This document shows, one piece after another, positions 45,970-55,714 of a stretch of 64,000 nucleotides of DNA. The notes under the pieces are model-generated. The model was not told the origin of the DNA, searched no databases, and worked only from the letters and a program-made list of their open reading frames with translations. The stretch covers positions 62,001 through 126,000 of the forward strand of contig NZ_CP147251.1 of NCBI RefSeq assembly GCF_017426705.2. Reading direction: 5' to 3'. The DNA is from Enterococcus sp. DIV2402. GTDB taxonomy: Bacteria; Bacillota; Bacilli; Lactobacillales; Enterococcaceae. Position 1 is the first letter of the stretch, and the number at the start of each line of letters is the position of its first letter. The position numbers and the translations under genes are program-made.

Positions 45970-46608
45970 ATGCAAGCTTTCTTTTCAGAATATGGTTCTC
46001 AATTAATTTCAAATATTTGGCAACATATTTTAATTTCTTTTTCAGCGCTCTTTTTAGGCGCATTAGTCGCTATTCCTTTAGGGATTCTTTTAACACGTGC
46101 ACCTAAAATTGCTAGCATCGTGATTGGGATTACCAGTGCGTTACAAACAATTCCATCTCTGGCGCTATTAACACTAATGATTCCTTTTCTTGGTGTCGGT
46201 GTTGCTCCAGCAATTGTCGCATTGTTTATCTATTCACTGTTGCCGATTTTACGTAATACGTATATTGGTATGAAAAATGTTGATCCTAACTATCTGGATG
46301 TATCCAAAGGTATGGGTATGACCAATCTTCAATCAATTATCAGCGTAGAAGTGCCTATTGCATTACCAACAATTATGGCTGGCGTTCGTTTAGCAGCAGT
46401 CTATGTTATCGCTTGGGCAACACTTGCCTCTTATATTGGTGCGGGCGGTCTAGGGGTCTTGATTTTCAGTGGTTTAGATAACTATCAACCGCCACTTATC
46501 TTCGCGGGAACAATTCCGGTTATTTTATTAGCTCTGATTTCGGACTATCTTTTAGGAAAACTAGAAGATAAATTGACTCCATCCGCTTTAAAGGAGGAGA
46601 ATGAATAA
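45970..46608 (+). CDS. opuCB: Osmolyte ABC transporter permease
   Basis: 212 aa, five to six membrane segments, BPD_transp_1. EAA-type loop [35 protein letters not shown] near 115-150. AAAGGAGG lies in the opuCA end, so the two are coupled. Paralogous to opuCD. Confidence 0.93.
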   Translation: MQAFFSEYGSQLISNIWQHILISFSALFLGALVAIPLGILLTRAPKIASIVIGITSALQTIPSLALLTLMIPFLGVGVAPAIVALFIYSLLPILRNTYIGMKNVDPNYLDVSKGMGMTNLQSIISVEVPIALPTIMAGVRLAAVYVIAWATLASYIGAGGLGVLIFSGLDNYQPPLIFAGTIPVILLALISDYLLGKLEDKLTPSALKEENE

Positions 46609-47531
46609 TGAATAAATTGAAACGATTACTCGTACTTTTTGGAGGACTATTTCTTTTTGCAGGTTGTTCATTTCCAGGACTAGCGACCAATACAGATGAA
46701 GATACTATCGCGATTACAGGTGGTATTACAACTGAATCACAAATTTTGGGAAGTATCGTTGCTGGTATGGTCGAACATTATACAGATAAACAAACAACCA
46801 TTATCAATAACTTAGGGACAACCAACATCAATCACCAAGCCATGCTCAATGGCGATGCCGGTATCTCGTCGACTCGTTATACAGGGACTGATATTGCTTC
46901 AACTCTCTTGCTTGAGCCTGTGATGGATCCTGACAAAGCTTTAGAAGTCGTGCAAAAAGAATTTAAAGAACGCTACGATCAAGTATGGTTTCCATCGTAT
47001 GGCTTTGATAACACCTATGTCTTTCTTGTAAGAAAAGACACTGCTGAAAAATATAATTTAAAAACTGTCAGCGATTTAGGAGCCGTTGCGGATGAATTAG
47101 TAGTTGGTGCCGATCGTGCGTGGATGACACGTGAAGGAGACGGGTATGATGGCTTTACTGAAACATATGGGTTTAAATTTGGATCAATTTTACCGATGCA
47201 AATTGGATTAGTATATGATGCAGTGGACGCCCACCGAATGGACGTCGTGTTAGGTTACTCTACAGATGGACGAATTGCTAGTTATGATCTAGTCATGCTT
47301 GAAGATGATAAGCAATTCTTCCCACCTTATGATGCTTCGCCCGTTGTCAATCAAGAATTACTGGATGAAGTCCCTGAATTAGAAAATGCCTTACTTCGTT
47401 TAGCAGGAAAAATTGATACAGAAACGATGCAACAACTAAACTATGAATCTGATAATAATTTGGTGGAACCATCAATTGTCGCAGAACGCTTTTTAGAAGA
47501 CCATCATTACTTTGAGGAGGATGCGCAATGA
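46608..47531 (+). CDS. opuCC: Osmolyte ABC transporter substrate-binding lipoprotein
   Basis: 307 aa, OpuAC/ProX family. The lipoprotein signal ends LFAGC with Cys20. IAITGGITTESQILGSIVAGMVEHYTD opens the mature domain. It overlaps opuCB by one base and opuCD by an ATGA. Binds quaternary amines such as glycine betaine or carnitine; exact ligand not determinable. Confidence 0.92.
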   Translation: MNKLKRLLVLFGGLFLFAGCSFPGLATNTDEDTIAITGGITTESQILGSIVAGMVEHYTDKQTTIINNLGTTNINHQAMLNGDAGISSTRYTGTDIASTLLLEPVMDPDKALEVVQKEFKERYDQVWFPSYGFDNTYVFLVRKDTAEKYNLKTVSDLGAVADELVVGADRAWMTREGDGYDGFTETYGFKFGSILPMQIGLVYDAVDAHRMDVVLGYSTDGRIASYDLVMLEDDKQFFPPYDASPVVNQELLDEVPELENALLRLAGKIDTETMQQLNYESDNNLVEPSIVAERFLEDHHYFEEDAQ

Positions 47532-48196
47532 ACATGAATGAAATGAATTTACTGCAACAATTTTTCTATTATTTTCAAGAAAACGGCAGTTACGTTTTTG
47601 CTCAATTTTTGCGCCACTTCTTGATTTCGATTTATGGTGTCCTTTTTGCCGCAATTGTAGGAATTCCGATTGGGATTGCTATTTCTAGACGTAGGAAATT
47701 AGCGGATTGGGTTATTCGAATCGCGAATATCATTCAAACTATTCCCGCTTTGGCGATGGTTTCGATCTTGATGTTTGGTTTTGGTTTGGGTGTAAATGTG
47801 GTTATTGTGACCGTCTTCTTATACTCACTCTTACCAATTATCAAAAATACTTATACCGGCATGATTCAAGTAGACCGTAATGCCTTAGATGTTGGTAAAG
47901 GCATGGGGATGACTGCTTGGCAACGTCTGTATATGATTGAGTTACCTTTATCCGTTTCAGTCATTATGGCAGGAATTCGTAACGCGCTAGTAGTCGCAAT
48001 CGGAATCACCGCTATCGGTACCTTCGTAGGTGCAGGTGGTCTCGGGGATATTATTGTCCGTGGTACAAACGCGACAGATGGTGCCGCGATTATCCTAGCA
48101 GGTGCGTTACCAACCGCTGTCATGTCAATTTTTACCGATTGGTTCTTAGGTTTAATTGAAAGACGCCTAGATCCAGCAAGCCGTACTAGTAAATAA
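47528..48196 (+). CDS. opuCD: Osmolyte ABC transporter permease
   Basis: 222 aa membrane protein paralogous to OpuCB: IGIAISRRRKLADWVIRIANIIQTIPALAMVSILMFGFG and the loop VDRNALDVGKGMGMTAWQRLYMIELPLSVSVIMAGI. It starts in an ATGA overlap with opuCC. Last gene of the operon, followed by the terminator at 48250. Confidence 0.93.
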   Translation: MNMNEMNLLQQFFYYFQENGSYVFAQFLRHFLISIYGVLFAAIVGIPIGIAISRRRKLADWVIRIANIIQTIPALAMVSILMFGFGLGVNVVIVTVFLYSLLPIIKNTYTGMIQVDRNALDVGKGMGMTAWQRLYMIELPLSVSVIMAGIRNALVVAIGITAIGTFVGAGGLGDIIVRGTNATDGAAIILAGALPTAVMSIFTDWFLGLIERRLDPASRTSK

Positions 48197-48249
48197 AGAT
48201 GAATGATTTTCTTGCTTATTAGTAGAATACATTAAACTTTTTATAAAAA

Positions 48250-48302
48250 TAAAAACATGATAAATCTAGTAAGGTTTAAACTTACTAATTTATCATGTTT
48301 TA
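48250..48302 (+). terminator. Terminator of the opuC operon
   Basis: A long stem: AAACATGATAAAT near the left pairs with ATTTATCATGTTT at the right, with an inner TAGTAAG/CTTACTA helix, then TATTTG. Confidence 0.85.
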
Positions 48303-48585
48303 TTTGTACCTAGTTAGGAAATCAACGATAGATGATTCATATTACTTTAAATTAATTTTATATAACAAAAAAGCACCTGAATTAATGCTACGCTTAAAAC
48401 ACTCTGATGACAAAAAACAGATACAGTTTATCCCGTATGAAAAAATACGTGAGAACAAAATTGGGATCTTAGTCATAACGGATAATGCAAACCGCTTAAA
48501 ACAAATCAAAGAAAATCCGCAAAATGCTATCAATATCGTAACTAGCGAAGATACATTGCTGGAACAATCCGTCTCAATTAAATAA
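48295..48585 (+). CDS. Small hypothetical protein, doubtful
   Basis: A 96-codon open frame (MFYLYLVRKSTIDDSYYFKLILYNKKAPELMLRLKHSDDKK...). Its only ATG lies in the distal arm of the opuC terminator and has no ribosome-binding site. The protein is soluble and mixed alpha/beta, and its composition looks coding. It could be the 3' remnant of a longer gene, or spurious. Not recognised. Confidence 0.35.
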   Translation: MFYLYLVRKSTIDDSYYFKLILYNKKAPELMLRLKHSDDKKQIQFIPYEKIRENKIGILVITDNANRLKQIKENPQNAINIVTSEDTLLEQSVSIK

Positions 48586-48597
48586 GCTCCCTCACAA

Positions 48598-48645
48598 AAA
48601 GTCTTAAAAATTCCGTCGAATGAAACGAAATTTTTAAGACGTCTT
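48598..48645. terminator. Bidirectional terminator before kimA
   Basis: GTCTTAAAAATT pairs with AATTTTTAAGAC across a CGT/ACG inner pair; T-tracts on both strands. It ends kimA on the minus strand. Confidence 0.85.
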
Positions 48646-48647
48646 TC

Positions 48648-50471
48648 TTATTTCTTCAAATGATAACTATAGGTGCTAACAATAATATGTTCACGCCATG
48701 ACAGACGGAAGCGTAAACGCAAGCTTGTTTGGTTATGCAAGATATTTTGCCAACGACGTTTTGGTACAAACTGCGGGATAATGACCGTCGTGGTGTAATT
48801 ATTTTGTCGCGCTTTTTTGCTGACAATATCCACGTACCGAATAACTGGATTTTCAATCGAACGATACAAGGAATGAACAATCGAAAAACGAACATCAGGG
48901 AATTTTGCTTTAAATTCTGCTTCAATTTCTTTTTCCTTTTGAACATCTTCATCTAACGATACGTGCATGGCTACCACATAATCGCCTATCGAACGCGCAT
49001 AATTCAACGCACCAATGTTTACACGAGTGACATTCCCAACTAAAACAATGACTGTATTGCCATCATACGTATGCAACTTCACATCTTCTTCTAAACGTAA
49101 TTGTTCTGCTACTTTTTTATAATGATCATGTATTTTATAGAAAATAAACAATAAAATTGGCATGATAATAAAGAACGGCCAAATATCATCTAAACGATAG
49201 GCAAATAAAATCGCAATAATCGCGTAAGAAATGAACGCACCAATAATATTCGCAATCGATTTTTTTAACCAGCCTTTGCCTTCTTTGCGCCATTTAATGA
49301 CCATTCCTGTTTGGGATAACGCAAAAGGAATAAATACACCAATCGAATAGAGTGGGATTAAACGTTCAGTGGACCCTTGGAAAATAAAGAGTAAAACAAT
49401 CGAACCGGCTGCTAATGTGATAATCCCATTGGAATACCCCAGACGATCGCCACGATCTTGATATAAATGCGGCATAAATTTATCTTTAGCTAAATTATAC
49501 GCCAGTACAGGAAATGCTGAAAATCCAGTATTTGCGGCTACCGCTAAAATTAATGCTGTCGCAAATTGTAAGACATAAAACAAGACGCCATGACCAAAAA
49601 CAGCTTGTCCCACTTGAGAAAGGACTGTTACTTCTTTTTCAGGTACAATCCCATACCAATAGTTGATAAAGGTAATCCCTACGAAGAAGAATCCTAAAAT
49701 AGCTGCCATTAAGGTTAAAGTTGCCGCTGCATTTTTAGCACGTGGTTTTTTAAAGAAAGGAACCGCATTACTAATCGCTTCAACCCCAGTTAATGAAGAA
49801 GAACCAGAAGAAAAGGCACGTAATAATAAGGCAATAGAAATTCCCGGTACCATCGTTCCTGGTAAAGCTGTTGCATGTAAAGGTGCTGCTCCTGTAACAA
49901 TTTTAAATAAACCTATGACAATTAATAAACTAATAACCGCAATAAAGGTGTAAACTGGTACCATTAAAAATGTTGCTGATTCTCGCAAACCACGTAAGTT
50001 CATCATCATGATGAGCAACACAATAATGACAGAAATAGCCACTTGATGACCATAAAGAGCTGGAACAGCCGAAGTAATGGCTTCAGCACCTGCTGAAACA
50101 GACACAGCAACGGTCAGCATATAATCAATAAGCAATGAACCACCCGCAATCAAACCGGCTTTTTCCCCTAAGTTTTCACTACTTACTACATACGCCCCAC
50201 CACCATGAGGATACGCATGAATAATTTGTCGATACGATAAGGTTAATGATACTAATAAAATAATGACAAATGCTGCAATTGGTAAGGAATACCAAATCGC
50301 TGCCGCAGATAAAGTGATTAAAACGACCACAATCTGCTCTGTACCGTATGCAATTGATGATAAGGCATCAGATGATAATAAAGCTAAGGCCGCAAAACGA
50401 GTTAATTTCTGATCATCGTTCTCTGCAGATTTTAACGGTTTGCCTACCAACAAACGTTTTAACGCATTCAC
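48648..50471 (-). CDS. kimA: KimA-type potassium importer (APC superfamily)
   Basis: 607 aa, the same length as B. subtilis KimA (YdaO). Twelve membrane segments (about 25-440), beginning RFAALALLSSDALSSIAYGTEQIVVVL with SYRQIIHAYPHGGGAYVVSSENLG, then a ~165-residue cytoplasmic domain (TVIVLVGNVTRVNIGALNYARSIGDYVVAMHVSLDED) that in KimA binds c-di-AMP. High-affinity H+/K+ symport. In B. subtilis a c-di-AMP riboswitch precedes the gene; here only ~110 nt separate promoter and start. Confidence 0.85.
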   Translation of the reverse strand: MNALKRLLVGKPLKSAENDDQKLTRFAALALLSSDALSSIAYGTEQIVVVLITLSAAAIWYSLPIAAFVIILLVSLTLSYRQIIHAYPHGGGAYVVSSENLGEKAGLIAGGSLLIDYMLTVAVSVSAGAEAITSAVPALYGHQVAISVIIVLLIMMMNLRGLRESATFLMVPVYTFIAVISLLIVIGLFKIVTGAAPLHATALPGTMVPGISIALLLRAFSSGSSSLTGVEAISNAVPFFKKPRAKNAAATLTLMAAILGFFFVGITFINYWYGIVPEKEVTVLSQVGQAVFGHGVLFYVLQFATALILAVAANTGFSAFPVLAYNLAKDKFMPHLYQDRGDRLGYSNGIITLAAGSIVLLFIFQGSTERLIPLYSIGVFIPFALSQTGMVIKWRKEGKGWLKKSIANIIGAFISYAIIAILFAYRLDDIWPFFIIMPILLFIFYKIHDHYKKVAEQLRLEEDVKLHTYDGNTVIVLVGNVTRVNIGALNYARSIGDYVVAMHVSLDEDVQKEKEIEAEFKAKFPDVRFSIVHSLYRSIENPVIRYVDIVSKKARQNNYTTTVIIPQFVPKRRWQNILHNQTSLRLRFRLSWREHIIVSTYSYHLKK

Positions 50472-50557
50472 TTCTTTCGCTCTCCTTGAAAAAATATTTT
50501 TTATTTTGTTATTTTACATTTTTTATCTTTTGCCGATTTTCTCTGGAACAAGACTGT

Positions 50558-50586
50558 ATATTACTCCTCGCTATGGTAAAAGTCAA
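50558..50586 (-). promoter_or_regulatory. kimA promoter
   Basis: Minus strand: TTGACT at 50581-50586, 17-nt spacer, TAATAT at 50558-50563. The leader to the ATG is about 80 nt, too short for a ydaO-type riboswitch. Confidence 0.75.
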
Positions 50587-50670
50587 CGAGCTTCTGTGTT
50601 GTTTTTCATCATATTTTTTTAGGTATTTTCATTTTTTCATTACATTTTCTAAGGTTAACAAAAACACAAA

Positions 50671-50717
50671 GAAACTGTTTAAATTAACGGAATAACTCCA
50701 TCAATTCAAACAGTTTC
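50671..50717 (-). terminator. Terminator of the Pip/YhgE gene
   Basis: GAAACTGTTT (50671-50680) / AAACAGTTTC (50708-50717) with further A/T pairing inside. On the minus strand it is followed by TTTGTGTTTTTG. Confidence 0.75.
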
Positions 50718-50726
50718 CTTTCACTT

Positions 50727-53456
50727 TTAATGGAAAAAATGACTCTTATGCGCTAATTCTTCGACACGTGCCATTGGTTTCACCATAAACGGACAAAGCA
50801 CTGTCCCAATAATCCCAAATACCACAAAAATTCCACCTAAAACCCATAAGTCGAGAGTGGCATTAGGCCAATAAATCCCTCCTGCGGACTCACGCAATAG
50901 ATTAACTGCATAGGTGAAGGGTAATAATGGATGAATAAATTGGAAGAATGGTCCGGAAACTTGAATTGGATAGTTCCCACCACCACCAGAAATTGAGAGA
51001 ACTAATAAAATAATCCCAATCCCTTTACCAACATTCCCAAAAAGACCCACAAAAACATAAATCATCATCATAAAGGCTAGTGCCACAAGTAAACCAAATA
51101 AGATACTATAAACTGGCTCACGAACATCTACTCCTAAAGCAAAGTAATTTCCTAAAGTAACAATCAAGGCTTGCCCAATTGCAAAAGTTAAGAAAGTCAT
51201 CATACGTGCTACGAACATTTCACGTTTACTAAATCGTTTTTTATCTTCACCTTCTAAGTGGAAGGCTGTTCCTGCTACACTTGATAACAACAAAGCACCT
51301 ACCCATAAACATAAAGCCGTATAGAATGGTGTACTTGCAGAACCATTATTTTCAATTGGATACATTGTGGTTGTTTTTAACTCAACGGGTGTTGTAAAGA
51401 AGTCACTTTCAGCTTGTGCATCATTTTTTAGCAGTTTAATGATATCTCCTAAATCCGCAATTTCTTCTCCTTTATGGATAGCCGTTGCAGCTTTATGCAC
51501 TCCATTTTTCAGAGAAGGCCATTCATCTTCAATCAGACCTGCTGCCATATCCAATGCCGATTCAACTGTCGGTAATTTTTCATGAACAGTATCTAATGTA
51601 GAAGTCACTTCATTTTTCAATGTTGGCCAATCATTGACAACAAAATCTGCAGCTTTATTGAGTTTGACTGTTAATTCAGGAAGTTCATTTTGGTATAAGT
51701 CTACCCCTTTATTAATACCATCAACAATTTCATCCATATGACCGTTTAACATGACGTTTGCATCATGAATTTCTTGTCCTAAAGCCGGCATTTCTTTTTC
51801 GTATTTTTCTAACATGTCAATCGCATTTGTAACTGTTTGAGCAGTAGAACTCAATAGTCCATCTAAATCAATTTTATTGGCATCTGCTAATAAATCTTGG
51901 GCGTTAGTTAAGCCTGGAATCAATTTATTTTCTAATAATGCTCGCACATTTTGGCTAATCTCATCCACATTAACATCATTACTTAAAGCAGCTAAGTTCC
52001 CAGATAAGCTTTCTAATTGTTGTAAAAATTGTTGGATTTCTTCTTTGCTAATCGTTCCAACACCCGCAGCTAAGTTCGTTGCTGTCTTTTGTGCTGAAGA
52101 CATTAAATCGCGAACTTGAGTTAAGCGGGCAATAGGTCCACTAAAGTCACCATCTAATTGTGATTGTAATTGACTTAACCAATCTATTAAATCTGTTACG
52201 ATTTGTTGTTGCTTTTCTAAACTTGTCGCGATGTCATTTAACGTTTGTTTGAGTGCCTCACGTTCTTCAGGTGTTAATTCTTCCGCATTAGTCACAATCG
52301 TATTCAAGGTATTTGCCCAATTATTGACGGTCGTTGCTAAGCCGGTAATCATTTCAAAATTCGTTTGGACAGCTTGAGTAATCGCATCTAAATTATCATC
52401 TAATTTATACGCTGCTTCAATCGTTTTATCCGCAAAAAAGCGCGCATCATCACTTAATTGATGAATTTTAGGTAATAGGGCTTGAACATCTTGAATAATT
52501 TGTAATCCTTGCTTTGCTTCGCCAATTCCTTCAGTTAATGTTGCTGAAATATTGTCAAAGTCTTCATCAATCATTGAAATTTGGCGACCTGCATTTTGAA
52601 TTTCTGGAATTTTTTCTTGTAAAGTCAAAATAATTTTAGCTTGTTCTTCGATTTGAGGCATTTTATTATTCATAGCCACTAATTTTTCGCCCATGGCATC
52701 AATTTCAGGAATGTGTGCAACAAATTCATCGGCTTTTCCTAATTTTTCTTTTAGTTCAGGGAATTTTGCTTGGAATGCAAGTACATCCTTCGTGTAACCA
52801 TCAATTTTATCGGCATTCGCATCTACTTCCAAAATCAAATTTTTAATTTTATTAATTGAAACTAAATTTGATTCTACATTATAACCAAGTTCATTTAACG
52901 CTTTTAATAATGTTTCGCTTGCAGTGTGAATGAAATTTTGCGTAATTTGTTCTTGCAGACTGCTAGCACCTTTAGCTGTAATTTTTGGGGCAATCGCATT
53001 GATTTTTTCATTAAAATAATAATCAATTTCCGGCTTTTTAATTTCGCCCGTTGTAAAGCTTAATAAATCACTAGAGAAATTTTTAGGAATATAAATCCCA
53101 GCATAATATTTCCCAGATTTCACGCCTTCTGTCACTTCTTTTTTTGAGTCAACGAACCGCCAGCCTAATTGATCGTTGTCATGCAATGTCTCAATGACTT
53201 GATTGCCTATCGCGATTTCTTTGTCTTTCAATTTTGATCCTTCATCGTCGCTATAAATAGCAATCGGTAGTTCATTGGTATTACCGTAAGGATCCCACAA
53301 TGCTTTAATGTTAAACCACGCATACAAAGACGGCAACGCCATTAATGCAATAACGAGGAAGATTGTAACCGGATTGCTTGCCAATCGTTTCCAATCAAGT
53401 TTGTATAATGCCCAAGTATTTTTCAAATGTTGGGGGAATTGTTTTATCTGATTCAC
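50727..53456 (-). CDS. YhgE/Pip (phage infection protein) family membrane protein
   Basis: 909 aa from a GTG at 53454-53456. One membrane segment near 28-50 (VTIFLVIALMALPSLYAWFNI) is followed by the conserved ALWDPYGNTNELPIAIYSDDEG block. Next come ~600 residues of helical, coiled-coil extracellular region, and about five C-terminal segments (ABC2-type) with LCLWVGALLLSSVAGTAFHLEG and GGNYPIQVSGPFFQFIHPLLPFTYAVNLLRESAGG. Homologues include Lactococcus Pip, a receptor for c2-type phages; others are EsaA/YueB-like. Native function uncertain. Confidence 0.85.
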   Translation of the reverse strand: MNQIKQFPQHLKNTWALYKLDWKRLASNPVTIFLVIALMALPSLYAWFNIKALWDPYGNTNELPIAIYSDDEGSKLKDKEIAIGNQVIETLHDNDQLGWRFVDSKKEVTEGVKSGKYYAGIYIPKNFSSDLLSFTTGEIKKPEIDYYFNEKINAIAPKITAKGASSLQEQITQNFIHTASETLLKALNELGYNVESNLVSINKIKNLILEVDANADKIDGYTKDVLAFQAKFPELKEKLGKADEFVAHIPEIDAMGEKLVAMNNKMPQIEEQAKIILTLQEKIPEIQNAGRQISMIDEDFDNISATLTEGIGEAKQGLQIIQDVQALLPKIHQLSDDARFFADKTIEAAYKLDDNLDAITQAVQTNFEMITGLATTVNNWANTLNTIVTNAEELTPEEREALKQTLNDIATSLEKQQQIVTDLIDWLSQLQSQLDGDFSGPIARLTQVRDLMSSAQKTATNLAAGVGTISKEEIQQFLQQLESLSGNLAALSNDVNVDEISQNVRALLENKLIPGLTNAQDLLADANKIDLDGLLSSTAQTVTNAIDMLEKYEKEMPALGQEIHDANVMLNGHMDEIVDGINKGVDLYQNELPELTVKLNKAADFVVNDWPTLKNEVTSTLDTVHEKLPTVESALDMAAGLIEDEWPSLKNGVHKAATAIHKGEEIADLGDIIKLLKNDAQAESDFFTTPVELKTTTMYPIENNGSASTPFYTALCLWVGALLLSSVAGTAFHLEGEDKKRFSKREMFVARMMTFLTFAIGQALIVTLGNYFALGVDVREPVYSILFGLLVALAFMMMIYVFVGLFGNVGKGIGIILLVLSISGGGGNYPIQVSGPFFQFIHPLLPFTYAVNLLRESAGGIYWPNATLDLWVLGGIFVVFGIIGTVLCPFMVKPMARVEELAHKSHFFH

Positions 53457-53602
53457 TTTTTTTCACCATCATTTCTTCAATGTCGTTGGATAATTTATCA
53501 CGATTTCAAGCTTCTTTCCATCTAATTGCTTCTCTTTTACTGTTTTTTTAGACATTTATTTATTTATGTCCAAAAATAAAAGAGAAGCTCTTGACTTCTC
53601 CC

Positions 53603-53920
53603 TTACTCTTGCGCTTGTTTTGCTTGTAAAAATGAATCTAATAAATTTACAAAAGTCTGATCTAAGAAACTCTCATCATCTTTTCTTGTTAGTTGTTTCA
53701 CTGGAGTTTCCTCATTATCAAAATATGAGATGGGAACAAATAATTCATTTTGAACCATAACAGTAATTTTTGGATGATACGTGAAGTCACCACACGGTCC
53801 TGCAATTAAACGCGCCAATTCATAATGCGTATCGTCTAATTTACGGAAACGATAATAATGATCTTCCCAGAATATTTTTTCATCACTACATAATTTGACA
53901 GTATCTCGCCAATTTGCCAT
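53603..53920 (-). CDS. Conserved protein of unknown function
   Basis: 105 aa from the ATG at 53918-53920, with AAGGTGG about 8 nt upstream. It is soluble and acidic: MANWRDTVKLCSDEKIFWEDHYYRFRKLDDTHYELARLIAGPCGDFTYHPKITVMVQNELFVPISYF. No membrane or signal segment. The family is not recognised. Divergent from the ABC ATPase at 54069. Confidence 0.75.
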   Translation of the reverse strand: MANWRDTVKLCSDEKIFWEDHYYRFRKLDDTHYELARLIAGPCGDFTYHPKITVMVQNELFVPISYFDNEETPVKQLTRKDDESFLDQTFVNLLDSFLQAKQAQE

Positions 53921-54068
53921 TATTTTCGCCACCTTCTTGTTTTTTTTATTCTACCAAAAATAACAAAAAAGTGAAGGATTAACCACTCCATCTAATTTTT
54001 TGAAAATTCAAAACACTATTGGTAAAACGTATCATAGACTGGTATGATAAGAGAAAGGAGGCGCGCAT

Positions 54069-54860
54069 ATGGCAATTTTAACATTTGAAAATGTTTCACT
54101 TATCAGACAACAACAACCACTTTTAGACACTATTAATTGGCAAATTAAAGAAGGTGAAAATTGGGCTATTTTAGGGTTAAATGGGGCCGGGAAAACCTTA
54201 TTACTCCAGTTAATCACTGGCAGTCTTTGGCCTTCTAAAGGAAAATTAACGGTTTTAGATCAAGTATTTGGGCAAGCATCGATTCCAGAGCTTTCTAAAC
54301 GAATTGGCTGGGTTAGTACCGCGTTACAATATCGTTTGAATGTCAGCGATACCGCTGAACGAATTGTTTTGTCGGGGAAATTTGCTAGTATCGGCATTTA
54401 TCAAGAATTTACTGATGAGGATTTAAATAAAGCAAAAGAACTGCTGGTTTCTTTAGATGCTGAAAGTTTGATTGGTAAAAACTACCATTTTCTTTCTCAA
54501 GGCGAACGTCAAATTGTCTTAATTGCACGAGCATTGATGGCAGAACCAGAGTTATTAATTTTAGATGAACCGTGTAACGGACTAGATCTGTTTGCTCGAG
54601 AAGAATTGCTAATCAAAATCGATCACTTAATTCGCCAACCTAACGCACCCAGTCTATTATTTGTTACGCATCATACAGAAGAAATTTTACCAATTATTAG
54701 CCATGTCATGATGTTAAAGAATGGGAAGATTTTTGCCAAAGGGACTCGTCCAGAAATTTTAACGCCTGAATTACTGCCAAAATTTTATGATAAACCAGTA
54801 ACTACCTATCAATTAACTGAACAACGTCAGATGATTTTACCTGTGAATCACTTGAATTAG
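54069..54860 (+). CDS. ABC transporter ATP-binding protein (YlmA/ModF-like)
   Basis: 263 aa. Walker A GLNGAGKTL near 38 (Leu instead of the usual Ser/Thr after GKT is outside the motif), signature LSQGERQI, Walker B LLILDEPCNGLD, H-loop VTHHTEEI. No permease neighbours, and a signature LSQGE rather than LSGGQ, suggest the single-component YlmA/ModF group of unknown role. A TTGGTA/TATGAT promoter lies at about 54021-54050 with GAAAGGAGG before the ATG. Confidence 0.85.
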   Translation: MAILTFENVSLIRQQQPLLDTINWQIKEGENWAILGLNGAGKTLLLQLITGSLWPSKGKLTVLDQVFGQASIPELSKRIGWVSTALQYRLNVSDTAERIVLSGKFASIGIYQEFTDEDLNKAKELLVSLDAESLIGKNYHFLSQGERQIVLIARALMAEPELLILDEPCNGLDLFAREELLIKIDHLIRQPNAPSLLFVTHHTEEILPIISHVMMLKNGKIFAKGTRPEILTPELLPKFYDKPVTTYQLTEQRQMILPVNHLN

Positions 54861-54872
54861 TAGATTGAACAA

Positions 54873-54910
54873 AAAAATGCGTGGAATCGTTAATCCACGC
54901 ATTTTTTTTA
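54873..54910. terminator. Bidirectional terminator
   Basis: ATGCGTGGA / TCCACGCAT stem with A-run left and T-run right, between the ABC gene and proC. Confidence 0.92.
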
Positions 54911-55702
54911 TTCTCGATTTTTACGAATCGCTGCTTGTACTGCATTCATTACCGCTGAACGAAAACCATCTTTCTCTAAAGAAGCAACCGCCGCAATGGT
55001 TGTTCCTCCAGGTGAGCAAACGGCATCTTTTAATTCAGCGGGATGCTTGCCGGTCTCTAGGACCATTTTAGCCGCACCTAACACTGCTTGGGCTGCAAAT
55101 TCGTAGGCATCTTGCCGACTCATTCCTTCTGCAACTGCACCATCTGCTAAAGCTTCAATAAATAGATACACATAAGCTGGTGATGACCCACTAACACCGA
55201 TGACTGCATCTATTTGACTTTCAGGTAAAATCTTAGCACGACCAAAGCTTTCAAAAATTTGAATCAGCAATTGACGTTCCTTTTCTGTACAATATGAATT
55301 GACTGAAATCGAAGACATGCCTGCTCCCACTGTTACGGGCGTGTTAGGCATAGCGCGAGCAATTTTGTGAGCGCCTAAACCAGCTTCAATTACTTCTAAA
55401 GACACACCTGAGGCAACAGAGACCAATAGATGATTGTCCGTTACATAGTTCTTAATCGTGGGTAATACGTTGATTAATATTTGGGGTTGTACAGCTAAAA
55501 CAATGACCTCCACTGATGCAAATAGCTCTTTTTCATCCACGAGCGCTTGAATATGATAGGCTGTCTCAACCTTTTTTAAGGTTGGTTCATATCGATGATT
55601 ATACACATAAATTTCTTCAGGTTGATACATGCCTGATTCAATCAAACCATGGATCATTGCTTCTGCCATATGACCGGCACCATAAAAACCAATTTTGCTC
55701 AT
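54908..55702 (-). CDS. proC: Pyrroline-5-carboxylate reductase
   Basis: 264 aa. Rossmann start MSKIGFYGAGHMAEAMIHGL, RAMPNTPVTVGAGMS near 115, and the C-terminal SGSSPAYVYLFIEAL...PGGTTIAAVASLE signature. It catalyses the last step of proline synthesis with NAD(P)H. AGGAGTG precedes the ATG. Downstream of the 55715 gene on the same strand with a 12-nt gap. Confidence 0.95.
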   Translation of the reverse strand: MSKIGFYGAGHMAEAMIHGLIESGMYQPEEIYVYNHRYEPTLKKVETAYHIQALVDEKELFASVEVIVLAVQPQILINVLPTIKNYVTDNHLLVSVASGVSLEVIEAGLGAHKIARAMPNTPVTVGAGMSSISVNSYCTEKERQLLIQIFESFGRAKILPESQIDAVIGVSGSSPAYVYLFIEALADGAVAEGMSRQDAYEFAAQAVLGAAKMVLETGKHPAELKDAVCSPGGTTIAAVASLEKDGFRSAVMNAVQAAIRKNRE

Positions 55703-55714
55703 TTTCCTTCACTC

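Noticed and set aside
50472..50726. Possible c-di-AMP (ydaO) riboswitch before kimA
   Set aside because: The leader from the promoter is about 80 nt, too short, and no conserved GGG/CCGAACCC-like segments are present.
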